From Acetispira formosa (nom. nud.) (GTDB taxonomy: Bacteria > Desulfobacterota > Desulfarculia > Adiutricales > Adiutricaceae), in contig CP026657.1 of the NCBI GenBank assembly GCA_023525915.1, positions 3,124,001 through 3,188,000 on the forward strand: a stretch of 64,000 bases of DNA. Direction: 5' to 3'. Position numbers and translations under genes: made by a program. Under the pieces are notes generated by a model. It was not told where the DNA came from and made no database searches. It was given only the letters and a program-made list of their open reading frames with translations. Positions 50,802 through 60,230 of the stretch are shown piece by piece. Numbering within the stretch: position 1 is the first letter of the stretch; the number at the start of each line of letters is the position of its first letter.

Positions 50802-51320
50802 TCAGGCCTGGGACATGGTTCTCCAATCGTCGCTTTCAGAGGTGCTGGCCACTTCGTGAACCTTGGTGATCTTGCGATAGGTGAAATAAACATCCTCAAG
50901 GTGGGTGAAATGAGCCTGGCCCGGGTCCTGGCAGTTGGGGAAATAGCTGGTGATGTCCACAATGATGGCGTCTTCCAGGGTGATGGTGAAATAGTGTTCC
51001 ATGGTGCCCTGGGCTGAAGTGCGATAGAATTTCATGGCTACTTCGGGCAGTTTTTCACCGCTGGTCAGGGCGCGGAACAGCAGCGGAGAGCACTTGTCCA
51101 TAACCTTGGTGACTTTGAAGGGTTTGTGGACGCGCTGCCCGGTGGGCTGGCCGCTCTGCGGATCGCGGGGCAGCAGGATCTGATGTTCGAAAGCTTCGAT
51201 GAGGGTTTCGTCCTCATGGCCTTCCTGCCAGATGTTGCCCACGGAATCTTCGGTAAAATTACCGGCGGTGATGTTGCCCTGGCGTTCGCCCTGAATGGAG
51301 AGGTAAGCTGGAGTCGGCAT
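50802..51320 (-). CDS. hcp: Hcp-like type VI secretion tube protein
   Basis: Hcp forms hexameric rings that stack into the inner tube of the type VI secretion system and can carry effectors. The 172-aa protein matches the family: MPTPAYLSIQGERQGNITAG at the start, EDETLIEAFEHQILLPRD, then TSGEKLPEVAMKFYRTSAQG, EHYFTITLEDAIIVDI and EDVYFTYRKI near the end. ATG 51320 has AAGGAG 7 nt upstream; the open frame continues upstream but without a ribosome site. No other T6SS gene is in the window, so it is an orphan hcp served by a locus elsewhere. Confidence 0.9.
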   Translation of the reverse strand: MPTPAYLSIQGERQGNITAGNFTEDSVGNIWQEGHEDETLIEAFEHQILLPRDPQSGQPTGQRVHKPFKVTKVMDKCSPLLFRALTSGEKLPEVAMKFYRTSAQGTMEHYFTITLEDAIIVDITSYFPNCQDPGQAHFTHLEDVYFTYRKITKVHEVASTSESDDWRTMSQA

Positions 51321-51445
51321 AATAATGCTCCTTCTTTGGGAAAAATTATGAAACCGCGGTTGTGTTTCACTATTTTCTATAGGCACTAAGTATGCCAACA
51401 CCACCATCAATAAAATCAACTATTTATAGCACATGAAAAAAGACT

Positions 51446-51615
51446 TTTCGGCAATATTTGGCCGGGAAATTTTGCATTTTTAATTGATTTCACCATTTTT
51501 CGCCGATAACAATTGAAAATATATAACAAAATCCTTCAGGCAACATTTGGCCTAAAAAACCCCCATTTCGGCAACATTTGGCCTAAAAAACCCCCATTTC
51601 GGCAACATTTGGCCA
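51446..51615. repeat. 31-bp tandem direct repeats upstream of hcp
   Basis: The unit GGCAACATTTGGCCTAAAAA plus ACCCCCATTTC occurs at 51539 and 51570 and partly at 51601. A diverged copy of its first half (GGCAATATTTGGCC) lies at 51449. The units abut without spacers, so this is not a CRISPR array. Confidence 0.85.
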
Positions 51616-51630
51616 CCCGGGCATAGCCCT

Positions 51631-51730
51631 GGGCCGGACAGAGCCCGGACCCCACGTCTGAGCAGCGCCTTCCTGCAATAATAAGTTCCGGCGGCTATCA
51701 ACGCATTAAAAAAACCACTCCCCCCAGCTA
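51631..51730 (+). repeat. Dispersed repeat family A, copy 3
   Basis: GAGCCCGGACCCCACGTCTG, TTCCTGCAATAA and GGCGGCTATCAACGCATTAA mark a more diverged copy. It faces copy 4 head-on. The shared centre CCACTCCCCCCAGCTAT (51715-51731) pairs with ATAGCTAAGGGGGGTGG (51747-51763) at 14 of 17 positions. Confidence 0.75.
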
Positions 51731-51740
51731 TAGATGAGAT

Positions 51741-51840
51741 GCGCCCATAGCTAAGGGGGGTGGCTCTTAATACGATGATGGCCGCCGTAACTTACTATTA
51801 CGGGAAAACCTCACCTAGACATAGCCCCGTGCGGGCCACG
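51741..51840 (-). repeat. Dispersed repeat family A, copy 4, inverted relative to copy 3
   Basis: Read on the minus strand it gives GTCTAGGTGAGGTTTTCCCG, TAATAG, then GGCGGCCATCATCGTATTAA, close to copies 1 and 2. With copy 3 it makes a palindrome of about 200 bp next to the end of the chemoreceptor gene. Confidence 0.8.
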
Positions 51841-51842
51841 CA

Positions 51843-53780
51843 CTAGAAATCGAAATCGTCGTCCATGGGGAGGGACTTGGGGGCGGCGTCTCTGGATGGA
51901 GCTGATACCGCCGGCTTTGGTTGGACTGAAGACCGGGATGAAGAGCCGCTCCGCCGCTGGCCGCCCGTGTGACCGGCTCCGTGAACCAGACCGGTCATGT
52001 CATCAACCGCGGTCAGGAGGTTGGCCGCCTGAAGTGAAAGCTGGCCGGCCGCGCTGGCCGATTCCTCGGCCGAAGCAGCGTTGGACTGGGTGACCTTGTC
52101 CATCTCCGTCATGGCCGTGGTTATCTGGCCAATGCCCTGGGATTGCTCTTTGGAGGCTTCAGCCACTTCGGCCAGAAGCTCCGCCACCTTGGAGGCATGG
52201 CTCTCTACCGTCTTGAAGCCCTCGGCCGTGGCGTGGACCATCTCTGAGCCTGAATTTATGTTGGAAATGGTCTGGGCAATGAGGTCTGACGTGCTTTTGG
52301 CCGCATCCGCCGAACGAATGGCCAGATTGCGAACTTCATCAGCCACCACCGCAAAACCAGCCCCGGCCTCACCGGCGCGGGCCGCTTCGACGGCCGCGTT
52401 CAGGGCCAAAAGGTTGGTCTGGAAGGCAATCTCATCAATGGTTTTGATGATTTTACCGATTTCGTTGCCCGATATGGAGATTTCATCCATGGCCCTGATG
52501 ACTCCGCCCATCGAGTTGTCAGCCTCCAGAACGGCCTTGTTGGCCTGGGCCATCAGAGCGTTGGCCTCGGCGGCGTTGTCGGCGTTGCGGCTGGTCATGG
52601 AACTGAGCTCCTCCAGGGCGGCGCTGGTCTGTTCCAGGCTGGCCGCGTTTTCAGTGGCCCCTTCAGCCAGGGTGCCGGAGGATTGCGAAAGCTGCCCTGC
52701 CGCGTTATCCACTTCCTGCGCGCCGTCGGCCAGCACCTCAATGATGCGATTGACCGGCACGGTGATGCCGCGCGTGATAAAGAAAGCCATGACCATGCTG
52801 ATGACAATGGCCACGCCCGTGCCAATGAACAGGGCCAGAACAACCCGGTTAGAGGCGTCCGCCGATGAATCGGCCACCTGATTGGCCATGCTGCTGCCCG
52901 CCGCCCGCAACTTGGCCGCGTTGGCGCCAATGGCGTTGTTGAGCGTGCCGCGTTCACGGGCCGCTTCAGCGGAATCGGCATAGTCCCTGGTTATCTGATC
53001 CACCATGCCCTCGGCTCCATCCAGCAGGCTGAACAGGTTTTTCATGTAAGCCCTGGCTTCATCGGTGCGGGTATCGCTATCTAGAACAGTCAGGAGCTCA
53101 CGGGATTTCTGGATGCTTTTTTTAGCCTCACCGAACATGGCCGGGTCGTTGTCGGCTGAAGCCCATTGTATATAGAGCACAACTTCATCCACATCGTCCT
53201 TGACCGTTCTGGTATTCGCCACACGCTCAATGCGTCTCAGTATTACGGACGGAGAGGCTCCATCACGCACTTCCTGCTCCTGGGCGGCCACTTCCTTGGC
53301 CAGATATTCCTGGAGCATTTTGGTGAATTCAGCGTGACCGGCCATAAGGTTGTTTCTCAGGTTCAGCATCGATTCCTGACGAGTCTTCACCTGATTGACC
53401 ATATCGTGATATCTGGTGTAATCCGCACGCAGAGTCTGAAACGGCTCCTGAACTTCCGGCACCCTGATATAGTGGGCGTTGGGCGAATTAAGGTTTTCCG
53501 CCACACGATCAAACCCCTTAAAGACCTGCTCGCTATGTTCATTGGCGGCTTTCCAGGCGTCTTCACTGCGGCTGACCATATAGGCCCTTATCTGTGAGCC
53601 TTCCATGGCTGAATTGAATTGAATGTCAGTGGCCTGGGTCAGAAGCGGCAGCACATTTTCACTGAGGTTAACCGAACCATTTTGAACCGGCCGCATAAAA
53701 ATGAAGACGGCCACGACCAGGGTGATAAAAATAATGTTGGTCAGGACAAAACCCATGACAATCTTGGTTCCAAGTTTCAT
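51843..53780 (-). CDS. Methyl-accepting chemotaxis protein (transmembrane)
   Basis: The 645-aa receptor has a first membrane helix at about 8-30 ([18 protein letters not shown]) and a periplasmic four-helix-type sensor of about 280 residues. A second helix lies at about 311-335 ([20 protein letters not shown]), then a HAMP domain ([20 protein letters not shown]) and the cytoplasmic signalling domain with tip motif [20 protein letters not shown]. The C-terminal tail is long, Ser/Pro-rich, and ends DDDFDF, which may tether an adaptation enzyme. AAGGAG lies 10 nt before ATG 53780. It senses an external chemical and signals through CheA/CheW; the ligand is unknown. Confidence 0.92.
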   Translation of the reverse strand: MKLGTKIVMGFVLTNIIFITLVVAVFIFMRPVQNGSVNLSENVLPLLTQATDIQFNSAMEGSQIRAYMVSRSEDAWKAANEHSEQVFKGFDRVAENLNSPNAHYIRVPEVQEPFQTLRADYTRYHDMVNQVKTRQESMLNLRNNLMAGHAEFTKMLQEYLAKEVAAQEQEVRDGASPSVILRRIERVANTRTVKDDVDEVVLYIQWASADNDPAMFGEAKKSIQKSRELLTVLDSDTRTDEARAYMKNLFSLLDGAEGMVDQITRDYADSAEAARERGTLNNAIGANAAKLRAAGSSMANQVADSSADASNRVVLALFIGTGVAIVISMVMAFFITRGITVPVNRIIEVLADGAQEVDNAAGQLSQSSGTLAEGATENAASLEQTSAALEELSSMTSRNADNAAEANALMAQANKAVLEADNSMGGVIRAMDEISISGNEIGKIIKTIDEIAFQTNLLALNAAVEAARAGEAGAGFAVVADEVRNLAIRSADAAKSTSDLIAQTISNINSGSEMVHATAEGFKTVESHASKVAELLAEVAEASKEQSQGIGQITTAMTEMDKVTQSNAASAEESASAAGQLSLQAANLLTAVDDMTGLVHGAGHTGGQRRSGSSSRSSVQPKPAVSAPSRDAAPKSLPMDDDFDF

Positions 53781-54157
53781 ACTTCAAGAACTCCTTTGCG
53801 CCAAGGCCGCCCGGAAAGGCTTCAGGTTCGACCGGCGGATATTTGTTGTCCAAATAAATAACCGTCACGCTGACTTATGGGGCCATATCAGCGGTATCGG
53901 CAGTGGCCAATAGCTTCTCCTGGTTTAAGGTCATGATGCGTCGCAACTAATAATGCAAAATAATTATAGTCGGGTTCAGCGCTGTGATTCTGTATCTGTA
54001 CAGTGCTATTTGAATCTGGCTTTTGAGGGTTTCTTTGATGTATGTATTGAGGTTTGTATATTTTTAAAGGCTAACACATAACCAATTTCATATCAAGAAA
54101 AATAGTGCCCGGGAAGCGCGGCGGTTCAGCGGCAGGGCTTTGCGTGCAATAAAAAAA
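53781..54157. other. Intergenic region upstream of the chemoreceptor, no gene
   Basis: About 375 bp containing the chemoreceptor's upstream region, including an AT-rich part (53940-54100). No further feature is recognised before the lon terminator. Confidence 0.4.
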
Positions 54158-54183
54158 GCCCGGTCCGCAAGGTGCGGACCGGG
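54151..54183 (-). terminator. Rho-independent terminator of lon
   Basis: GCCCGGTCCGC (54158-54168) and GCGGACCGGGC (54173-54183) form an 11-bp perfect stem. On the minus strand it is followed by seven T, 33 bp past the lon stop. Confidence 0.85.
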
Positions 54184-54215
54184 CCGGTTATGAGCAGGCA
54201 AAGATCAATTCATTT

Positions 54216-56801
54216 TCAGTTAAAATTGGACGCGGTTTCCAGAACCGTCACCGGGGCGGTCACCGGCAGGCCGAAGGAGGCGGGGTTGAGTTCGCTCTCG
54301 CGCGGCTGAACCGGCTGAATGCGCAGCGCTTCCCAGTCATCCTGGCTGTTCAGCTGCGAATCATCCTGAACCGGCGCTGCCAGGGGCTGGCGGACCACAT
54401 TGCGGCCCACCGGAGCATCGATGACCGCCACTTTCAGCACGTCATCCAGAGTTTTGGCCGTCGATACTTTCAGGCCTTTGAGGAGCTCGGCCGGCATTTC
54501 CATCAGGTCGGCCTGGTTCTTTTCAGGAATCATAACCTTCTTGATGCCGGCCCGCCTGGCGGCCAGGAGTTTTTCCTTGACGCCGCCCACCGGCAGCACC
54601 AGCCCGCGCAGGGAGATTTCACCGGTCATGGCCACATCCGGGCGAACCTTTTTGCCGCTGACCAGTGAGATAATGGCCGTGGCCAGAGTCACACCAGCCG
54701 AGGGGCCGTCTTTGGGAATCGCGCCCTGAGGAATGTGCAGGTGGATGTCATGGCTTTTGAACCATTCCGGGTCCAGCCCCCATTCCATAGCCCTTGAGCG
54801 TACATAGCTTATGGCCGCCTTGGCTGATTCCTGCATCACTTCGCCCAATTGTCCGGTCAGGGAAACCTGACCCTTGCCGGGCATGGCCACCGCTTCAATG
54901 AAGAGGATGTCGCCGCCGGCCGCCGTCCAGGCCAGGCCGGTCACCACACCCACCTGGGGCTTGGCCGCTTTCAGCTCACGCATGTGGCGGGGCGGACCCA
55001 GGATGGTGTTCAGGTCTTTGGGGCCAATGGTCTGGCCTTCTTCATTGCCTTCGGCCTTTTTCACGGCCGCGTCACGGGCCACCGCACCCAGGCGGCGGGT
55101 CAGATCCCGGCAGCCGGCCTCACGGGTGTAAGATTCCACCAGTTCGCGCAGGCCTTCGGGAGTTATGGCCAGATCGTCGGCGCTGAGTCCGTGGCGCTCC
55201 AGCTCTTTGGGCAAGAGGTGCCTTTTGGCGATTTCCAGCTTCTCTTCCATGGTGTAGCCGCTCACGTCCACCACTTCCACCCGGTCACGCAAGGGGCCGG
55301 GAATGTTTTCCAGGACGTTGGCCGTCAGGATGAACAGGACATTGGAAAGATCGAACGGCAGTTCCATATAGTGATCGGAAAAGGTGTCGTTCTGTTCCGG
55401 GTCCAGCACTTCCAGAAGCGCGGCCGAAGGATCGCCCATGGCGCTGAAGGTCATTTTATCAAGTTCATCCAGAAGAAAGACCGGATTGTTGCTTTTGGCT
55501 TTCTTCAGCCCGCTGATGAGGCGGCCGGGCATGGCCCCCACATAGGTGCGGCGGTGGCCCCTGATCTCGGCTTCATCGCGCACGCCGCCCAGGGACAGGC
55601 GCACGAATTCGCGGCCCAGAGCTTCAGCCACCGAGCGGCCCAGGGAAGTTTTGCCCACTCCCGGAGGGCCCACCAGACAGAGGATGGGGCTTTTGGCTCC
55701 GCCGGTCAGTTTGCGGACGGCCAGGAACTCCAGGAGCCTTTTCTTGACCTTTTCCAGCCCGTAGTGATCGCGGTCGAGCACTTCGCGGGCCACGCTCAGG
55801 TCGTTGATGTCCTCGGTGGCCTCCATCCAGGGCAGATCCAGAATCCATTCTATATAGTTGCGGATAACGCCATGCTCGGCCGAGTGGGAGCTGGTTCTCT
55901 TCAGCCGCTTCATTTCCTTTTCAGCCGCTTCGCGAACTTCATCGGGCAGCTGTTTGGCTTCAAGCCTTTCAGCCAGCTCGTCATAATCGCTGCTTTCCTC
56001 ATCCTCATCGCCCAGTTCGGCCTCAATGGCTTTGAGCTGCTCTCTGAGGTGCATTTCGCGGTGGCGCTGATCCATATTGTCCTTGATGCGTTTGGTCACG
56101 GCGCGCCCGGCTTCGAGGTTTTCCACCTCAGCCGTCAACACTTCCAACAGACGCGTCAGTCGCTCTTCCACTCCGGTCAGGGCCATGTATTCAGCCTTGA
56201 CTATTCTTTTCAGCGGCATGGCCGCCATCATCAGGTCGGCCATCAGGCCGGGCTTTTCATCCAGGCCGGCCCCGAACTGAATGGGGTTGAAGGGCAGAAC
56301 CGGCGAGAGGTCGGCCATTTGGCCGAAGAGGCGTTTGGCTTCCAACACCAGATGACGCACGCTTTCGTGGTCCACCTGCGGTTCGGGCAGGGTTTCCACC
56401 AGGGCCACGCCATTGCCTTCGCCGCGCAGGCCCAGCATTTTCACGCGGGACAGCCCCTGGGCCACCACTTTAAGGTTGCCGTTTTCAGTTTCCCAGACTT
56501 TGTGAATCATCACGGCCATGCCTACCGGGAAATAGTCTTCTTCCGTCAAGCCGTCCGGGCCCACATCCGGGTTTCTGACCGCGAACAAGGCCAGAATGCT
56601 GTTTTTGTCGACGCTGCGGTGGACGGCCAGTTTGGCCTCCGGGTTTTCCACCGAGATGGGGTAAACCAATTGGGGGAAGATGTTCAGATCGACCATGGGT
56701 AATATATCCATCTGGCTCGGCAGGCCCACCACATCGGGTTTGAGGACCAGTTCGCCGCCGCTCATTTCCGCCGAAGGTTTTCCATATTCGTCAAGCTTCA
56801 T
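54216..56801 (-). CDS. lon: ATP-dependent Lon protease
   Basis: This cytoplasmic AAA+ protease degrades damaged and regulatory proteins. The 861-aa protein has the N-terminal LON substrate domain (about 20-230), a coiled linker ([20 protein letters not shown]), the AAA+ module with Walker [12 protein letters not shown] and Walker [11 protein letters not shown], and the protease domain with the Ser-Lys dyad: S701 in [11 protein letters not shown] and K742 in [10 protein letters not shown]. About 55 residues after the usual end form a Pro/Gln-rich extension. ATG 56801 lacks a strong ribosome site. An 18-bp inverted repeat (CGAACG...CGTTCG at 56866-56883) lies in the promoter region. Confidence 0.94.
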   Translation of the reverse strand: MKLDEYGKPSAEMSGGELVLKPDVVGLPSQMDILPMVDLNIFPQLVYPISVENPEAKLAVHRSVDKNSILALFAVRNPDVGPDGLTEEDYFPVGMAVMIHKVWETENGNLKVVAQGLSRVKMLGLRGEGNGVALVETLPEPQVDHESVRHLVLEAKRLFGQMADLSPVLPFNPIQFGAGLDEKPGLMADLMMAAMPLKRIVKAEYMALTGVEERLTRLLEVLTAEVENLEAGRAVTKRIKDNMDQRHREMHLREQLKAIEAELGDEDEESSDYDELAERLEAKQLPDEVREAAEKEMKRLKRTSSHSAEHGVIRNYIEWILDLPWMEATEDINDLSVAREVLDRDHYGLEKVKKRLLEFLAVRKLTGGAKSPILCLVGPPGVGKTSLGRSVAEALGREFVRLSLGGVRDEAEIRGHRRTYVGAMPGRLISGLKKAKSNNPVFLLDELDKMTFSAMGDPSAALLEVLDPEQNDTFSDHYMELPFDLSNVLFILTANVLENIPGPLRDRVEVVDVSGYTMEEKLEIAKRHLLPKELERHGLSADDLAITPEGLRELVESYTREAGCRDLTRRLGAVARDAAVKKAEGNEEGQTIGPKDLNTILGPPRHMRELKAAKPQVGVVTGLAWTAAGGDILFIEAVAMPGKGQVSLTGQLGEVMQESAKAAISYVRSRAMEWGLDPEWFKSHDIHLHIPQGAIPKDGPSAGVTLATAIISLVSGKKVRPDVAMTGEISLRGLVLPVGGVKEKLLAARRAGIKKVMIPEKNQADLMEMPAELLKGLKVSTAKTLDDVLKVAVIDAPVGRNVVRQPLAAPVQDDSQLNSQDDWEALRIQPVQPRESELNPASFGLPVTAPVTVLETASNFN

Positions 56802-57210
56802 AATATATTCACCGCTTTCCGCCAGGCCTGATTAAGGCCGGGCCAGATTTGTTTCTTATGCCATACGAACGTTTTATCGTTCGATGTGGATTTTGTTCTA
56901 GAGGGTAAATTAAGCACCGTTATCAGTTTTGTAAAGACTTAAATTCACTAAATCGATCAAATTAGCAATATTTATGCGCAATCTTCTTATGTCTGCCGCT
57001 TGCGGCAATTAAATACATACTGACTAAAAATTCTATTGGGAATCATAATGAGCTGTGGACACAATTGAAGCGCGGGGCAGGAATCGTCCGTCCATATTTC
57101 TCCTGGCCGGAGTTAATTGAGTTAGGGGTGAGTTGGGGGCTTCATGTCGTCAGCTTACAAACAAGGTAAGTCGCTATAGGGGGGCTGTCAATGGGGGAGT
57201 GAATATGGCC
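56802..57210. other. lon promoter region, no gene
   Basis: The CGAACGTTTTATCGTTCG inverted repeat (56866-56883) is 65 bp upstream of lon and may be an operator. It does not match the CIRCE element. The remaining AT-rich sequence to 57210 shows no gene or RNA I can recognise. Confidence 0.35.
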
Positions 57211-57455
57211 GGGGCAATCGCTTGAAAGGGCAAAGGTAAAAGCCGGCCGTGCGGGCAAAAATTTTTCCGAAAGGCACTGACGTCGCTCGTAATTTTCTCG
57301 TATTCCCGGCCGGGTGGCTTCATTAGAGGATTGTGAGTGCTTGGCCGTCCGGGGAGCAAAATTACGAGCGACTTACAGAAAATTTTTCGCCCGCACGGCC
57401 TGGTCAGTGTCGGCGTTTGTATAGGATGATGGTTGCGGTTTTCATACATGAGCCA
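57211..57455 (+). repeat. Dispersed structured repeat family B, copy 2
   Basis: The outer stem is GGCCGTGCGGGC (57245-57256) with GCCCGCACGGCC (57389-57400), extended by A/T runs. The inner stem is GTCGCTCGTAATTTT (57282-57296) with AAAATTACGAGCGAC (57358-57372). It has the same conserved blocks as copy 1, but the outer arms differ in sequence while remaining complementary. Confidence 0.85.
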
Positions 57456-57655
57456 ACCATGTCCAGGAGGGCGGGGCGGTGAGATTTCTCCAGAGGGGAC
57501 CACGATTTTTGCTCCCCGGACGGGCACGGATAAAACAGAACGCCCGTGAAGCCACCCGGCCGGGAATCAGAGAAAAATCGGGGGCCGCTATGGAGAAATC
57601 TCACCGCACCGCCCTCCGGGTTTTACCTTTGCCGATCGCACGCGATTGCCCTGTA
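57433..57655 (-). repeat. Dispersed structured repeat family B, copy 3 (inverted), overlapping the end of copy 2
   Basis: The outer stem is CGGTGAGATTTCTCCA (57477-57492) with TGGAGAAATCTCACCG (57591-57606). The inner stem is CGATTTTT (57503-57510) with AAAAATCG (57573-57580). Read on the minus strand it has GCAAAGGTAAAACCCGG, TTCCCGGCCGGGTGGCTTC and GTGCCCGTCCGGGGAGC like copy 1, with wholly different stem arms. Copies 2 and 3 share their adjoining flank. Confidence 0.85.
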
Positions 57656-57690
57656 AATATGGCTGCGGCCGCGGGCCGCACCCCGTCACG

Positions 57691-58944
57691 CTATTTTTTA
57701 GGTTTGGTGAGGGTGGCGGGACGGACCGCGTCAATACCAAATTTACCGGCCAACTGATCCAGGGCCTGATTCAACTTTTCCGCACGCTTCACCGCCTCTT
57801 CATTCCGCACTGGTTCCATCTGCGGCGGCTCCGCTTCAAAATCAAACAGCGAACGCTGCACCGGCACAGCCGGGGCCTCCGGTTCGCTGTCCAAATTTTC
57901 CTCGCCAACATAGCTCAGACGACTCAAGCTCACCCCGAGAAGCCTCATCGGCCCCAGCGTCGGGGCCTCCTTCTCATAGATATCCAGCACGGCCTTATAT
58001 ACCTCATCACGCAGGTCCGTGGGCCGGGACAGCGTTTTGGCCCGGGTGCGGGTCTTGAATTTACCGTCACGGAATTTTACAGTCACCGTCCGGCCCTTGA
58101 GGCCCTGTTTTCTCAGGCGGCGCACCGCCGTCATGGCCTGGGCCAGAAGCGCGGCCTTTATTTCCTCCGGGCTCTCCAGGTTTTCCCCAAATGTTTCTTC
58201 CGCGCCCACGCTCTTGGCGTCATTCCAGGGCTCGACTTCGCGCGCGTCAAGTCCGTTGGCCAGTTCCCACATATGGGTTCCAAATTTACCAAAACGCTTT
58301 TCCAGGACTCCGCGCTCTAAAACCGCCAAATCTCCGATAGTCACCAGGCCCAGGCTCTTGAGCTTTTCCTGCATCATCTTACCGACGCCCCATAAACTCT
58401 TCAGCGGCAGAGGCCACAAAAATTCCAGCTCACCCCCGGCCGGAACAATCGTCAGTCCGTCCGGCTTGTTCATGCCGGAGGCGATCTTGGCCAGATGCTT
58501 CTGGCTGGCCACCCCGGCCGTCACCGTCAGGCCTGTGTCCTCTCTTACCTCCGCCTTAATGCGCCGGGCTATTTCCTCCGCCGCGCCGAACAGCCTGTAT
58601 GACCCGGTCACATCCAGAAAAGCCTCATCCAGCGAGAGCGGCTCCACCAGTGGGGTATAGCGGTGAAATACCGCCATTATCCGGTCAGACATTTCCTTGT
58701 AGCGCCACGGACGCGGACGAATGTACACCCCCTCCGGGCAGCGTCGCCGGGCCGTTACCATCGGCAGGGCTGAATGTACTCCAAAAGCCCTGGCCTCATA
58801 TGAGGCGGTGGAGACCACTCCCCGAGAACCCAGGCCACCCACGATTACCGGCAGCCCTTTGAGGGCCGGGTTATCCAGGATCTCCACCGAGGCGTAGAAC
58901 GCATCCATGTCCAGATGGATTATGCTTTTGGGGGGGCGGCTCAT
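57691..58944 (-). CDS. dinB: DNA polymerase IV (Y-family translesion polymerase)
   Basis: It copies past damaged bases without proofreading. The 417-aa protein shows IIHLDMDAFYASVEILDNPA (metal-binding Asp), YEARAFGVHSALPM, SLDEAFLDVTG with the catalytic Asp-Glu, the thumb LWGVGKMMQEKLKSLG helix-hairpin-helix, and the little-finger domain to about residue 350. The C-terminal part includes PVQRSLFDFE, a clamp-binding motif (QRSLFD), needed to bind the beta sliding clamp. ATG 58944 has AGGA close upstream. It is a single gene; no LexA box is obvious in the short upstream region. Confidence 0.94.
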   Translation of the reverse strand: MSRPPKSIIHLDMDAFYASVEILDNPALKGLPVIVGGLGSRGVVSTASYEARAFGVHSALPMVTARRRCPEGVYIRPRPWRYKEMSDRIMAVFHRYTPLVEPLSLDEAFLDVTGSYRLFGAAEEIARRIKAEVREDTGLTVTAGVASQKHLAKIASGMNKPDGLTIVPAGGELEFLWPLPLKSLWGVGKMMQEKLKSLGLVTIGDLAVLERGVLEKRFGKFGTHMWELANGLDAREVEPWNDAKSVGAEETFGENLESPEEIKAALLAQAMTAVRRLRKQGLKGRTVTVKFRDGKFKTRTRAKTLSRPTDLRDEVYKAVLDIYEKEAPTLGPMRLLGVSLSRLSYVGEENLDSEPEAPAVPVQRSLFDFEAEPPQMEPVRNEEAVKRAEKLNQALDQLAGKFGIDAVRPATLTKPKK

Positions 58945-59127
58945 TTCCTGAAAGTTTCTCCGTAAAATGAAGTAATTATACCATTGATTTCAGGCTGTAT
59001 CAAATCCGGCCGCTTTAAGTTCCTGCGATAGCCAAAACTTGGCCCCGATATTGCTTCGACTTAGAAGCAACTTTAGATTGTCCTAACGCAAGACTCTAAA
59101 AGAGATAAGCTTGCAGACAGGTGTTCC

Positions 59128-60228
59128 ATGACGACCAACAGCGCCATTAATCGCAGCCATCTGGCGGCCTCCGCCGACCCGGGCGCCAGGCTTTCAGCCC
59201 TCCTGGGACCGGCTTTCGCCGCCTATCGCGAAGCCTGGGCCTGGGCGGAGAGCGGCTTGAGGCCCAACCATCCCCTCCATCTGGATGTGGATGTGACCAC
59301 GGCCTGCAATTTCCATTGTCCCATGTGCCCGGCCGGTACAACTGGGCATTTTTTTCCCGGCTTCAAAAAGGGACTGTTTCTTGACAGGAACCTTTATAGA
59401 AAAGCCCTGGCCGAAGGTTCCGCCTGGGGCCTGCCCTCCATCCGCCTGGGCATGACCGGCGAACCGCTCCTGGTTGCGGATATTGACGAATGGGTCAGCG
59501 AAGCCAGACAGGCCGGCGTTCTGGATATCAGCCTCATTACCAATGGCCGTCTGTTGACCGCCGCTGTCAGTAAAAGGCTGCTCAAGGCCGGGTTGACCCG
59601 GCTGATGATCTCGGTTGACGCGGCCAGCCCGGAAATTTATTCAGAGGTGCGGCCGGGCGGCCACTGGCCCACGCTCTTGAACAACATTAATGAATTTCTA
59701 CGCATCAGGCGTGAGGCCAATTCGATCACTCCGCTTCTGCGGGTCAGCTTTGTGGAAATGAGCGTTAATCAGACCGACCGGGAAGCCTTTAAAACGCTGT
59801 TCGAGCCGCTGGCCGACTATCTCAGCTTTCAGCGGTATTTGAATATATTAGGCGAGACAGATACCGAATTCAGCCCGGCTCCTTTCGCGGGCGGAGAAGG
59901 TTACTGCTCCGAGCCGTTCACCAGAATGGCCCTCCATGCAGACGGCGGCCTTTTCCCCTGCTGCGCGGACTTCGGACGCCAGAGGCCTCTGGGCAATCTG
60001 GCCGATGGCAGCCTTCTTGCTACCTGGCAGTCAGAGGCCGCCTTGAGCCTGACCGCCAAAGACGCGGCCGGCCGTGAACCCTGCCGCCGGTGTCTGGCCG
60101 CAAGCATCAGTTCAGAAAAAAATCATTGGCCGCCAAAAGTGGAAAACACGCCTGGCGACCCGCAAATACAGGTTTTGTCAAACAATTCATATTTGGCCGG
60201 AGACGAGGGCCAAGGGACAGAGAGGTAA
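59128..60228 (+). CDS. Radical SAM/SPASM-domain protein
   Basis: The 366-aa protein carries CNFHCPMC (C-x3-C-x2-C, residues about 60-67), IRLGMTGEPLL (GEP SAM motif), and a C-terminal SPASM-like region with Cys at GYCSEPF, LFPCCADFG and PCRRC, enough for at least one auxiliary [4Fe-4S] cluster. SPASM enzymes modify peptides or sugars. It stands at the head of a gene run with a CgeB-like glycosyltransferase, a MAF/DUF115 protein and a GT2 glycosyltransferase, so it probably modifies a surface polymer or its sugar precursors. ATG 59128 has AGGTG 4 nt upstream. Confidence 0.82.
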   Translation: MTTNSAINRSHLAASADPGARLSALLGPAFAAYREAWAWAESGLRPNHPLHLDVDVTTACNFHCPMCPAGTTGHFFPGFKKGLFLDRNLYRKALAEGSAWGLPSIRLGMTGEPLLVADIDEWVSEARQAGVLDISLITNGRLLTAAVSKRLLKAGLTRLMISVDAASPEIYSEVRPGGHWPTLLNNINEFLRIRREANSITPLLRVSFVEMSVNQTDREAFKTLFEPLADYLSFQRYLNILGETDTEFSPAPFAGGEGYCSEPFTRMALHADGGLFPCCADFGRQRPLGNLADGSLLATWQSEAALSLTAKDAAGREPCRRCLAASISSEKNHWPPKVENTPGDPQIQVLSNNSYLAGDEGQGTER

Positions 60229-60230
60229 TT

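Noticed and set aside
51539-51615. CRISPR array at the 31-bp repeats
   Set aside because: The units are head-to-tail without spacers and no cas gene is present.
54849-56702. A 617-codon plus-strand frame opposite lon
   Set aside because: It is an antisense shadow of a GC-rich gene: lon is unambiguous on the other strand and the antisense protein has shadow composition (His/Gln/Phe-rich).
56866-56883. CIRCE heat-shock operator upstream of lon
   Set aside because: The inverted repeat CGAACG...CGTTCG does not match the CIRCE consensus arms (TTAGCACTC) or its 9-bp spacing.
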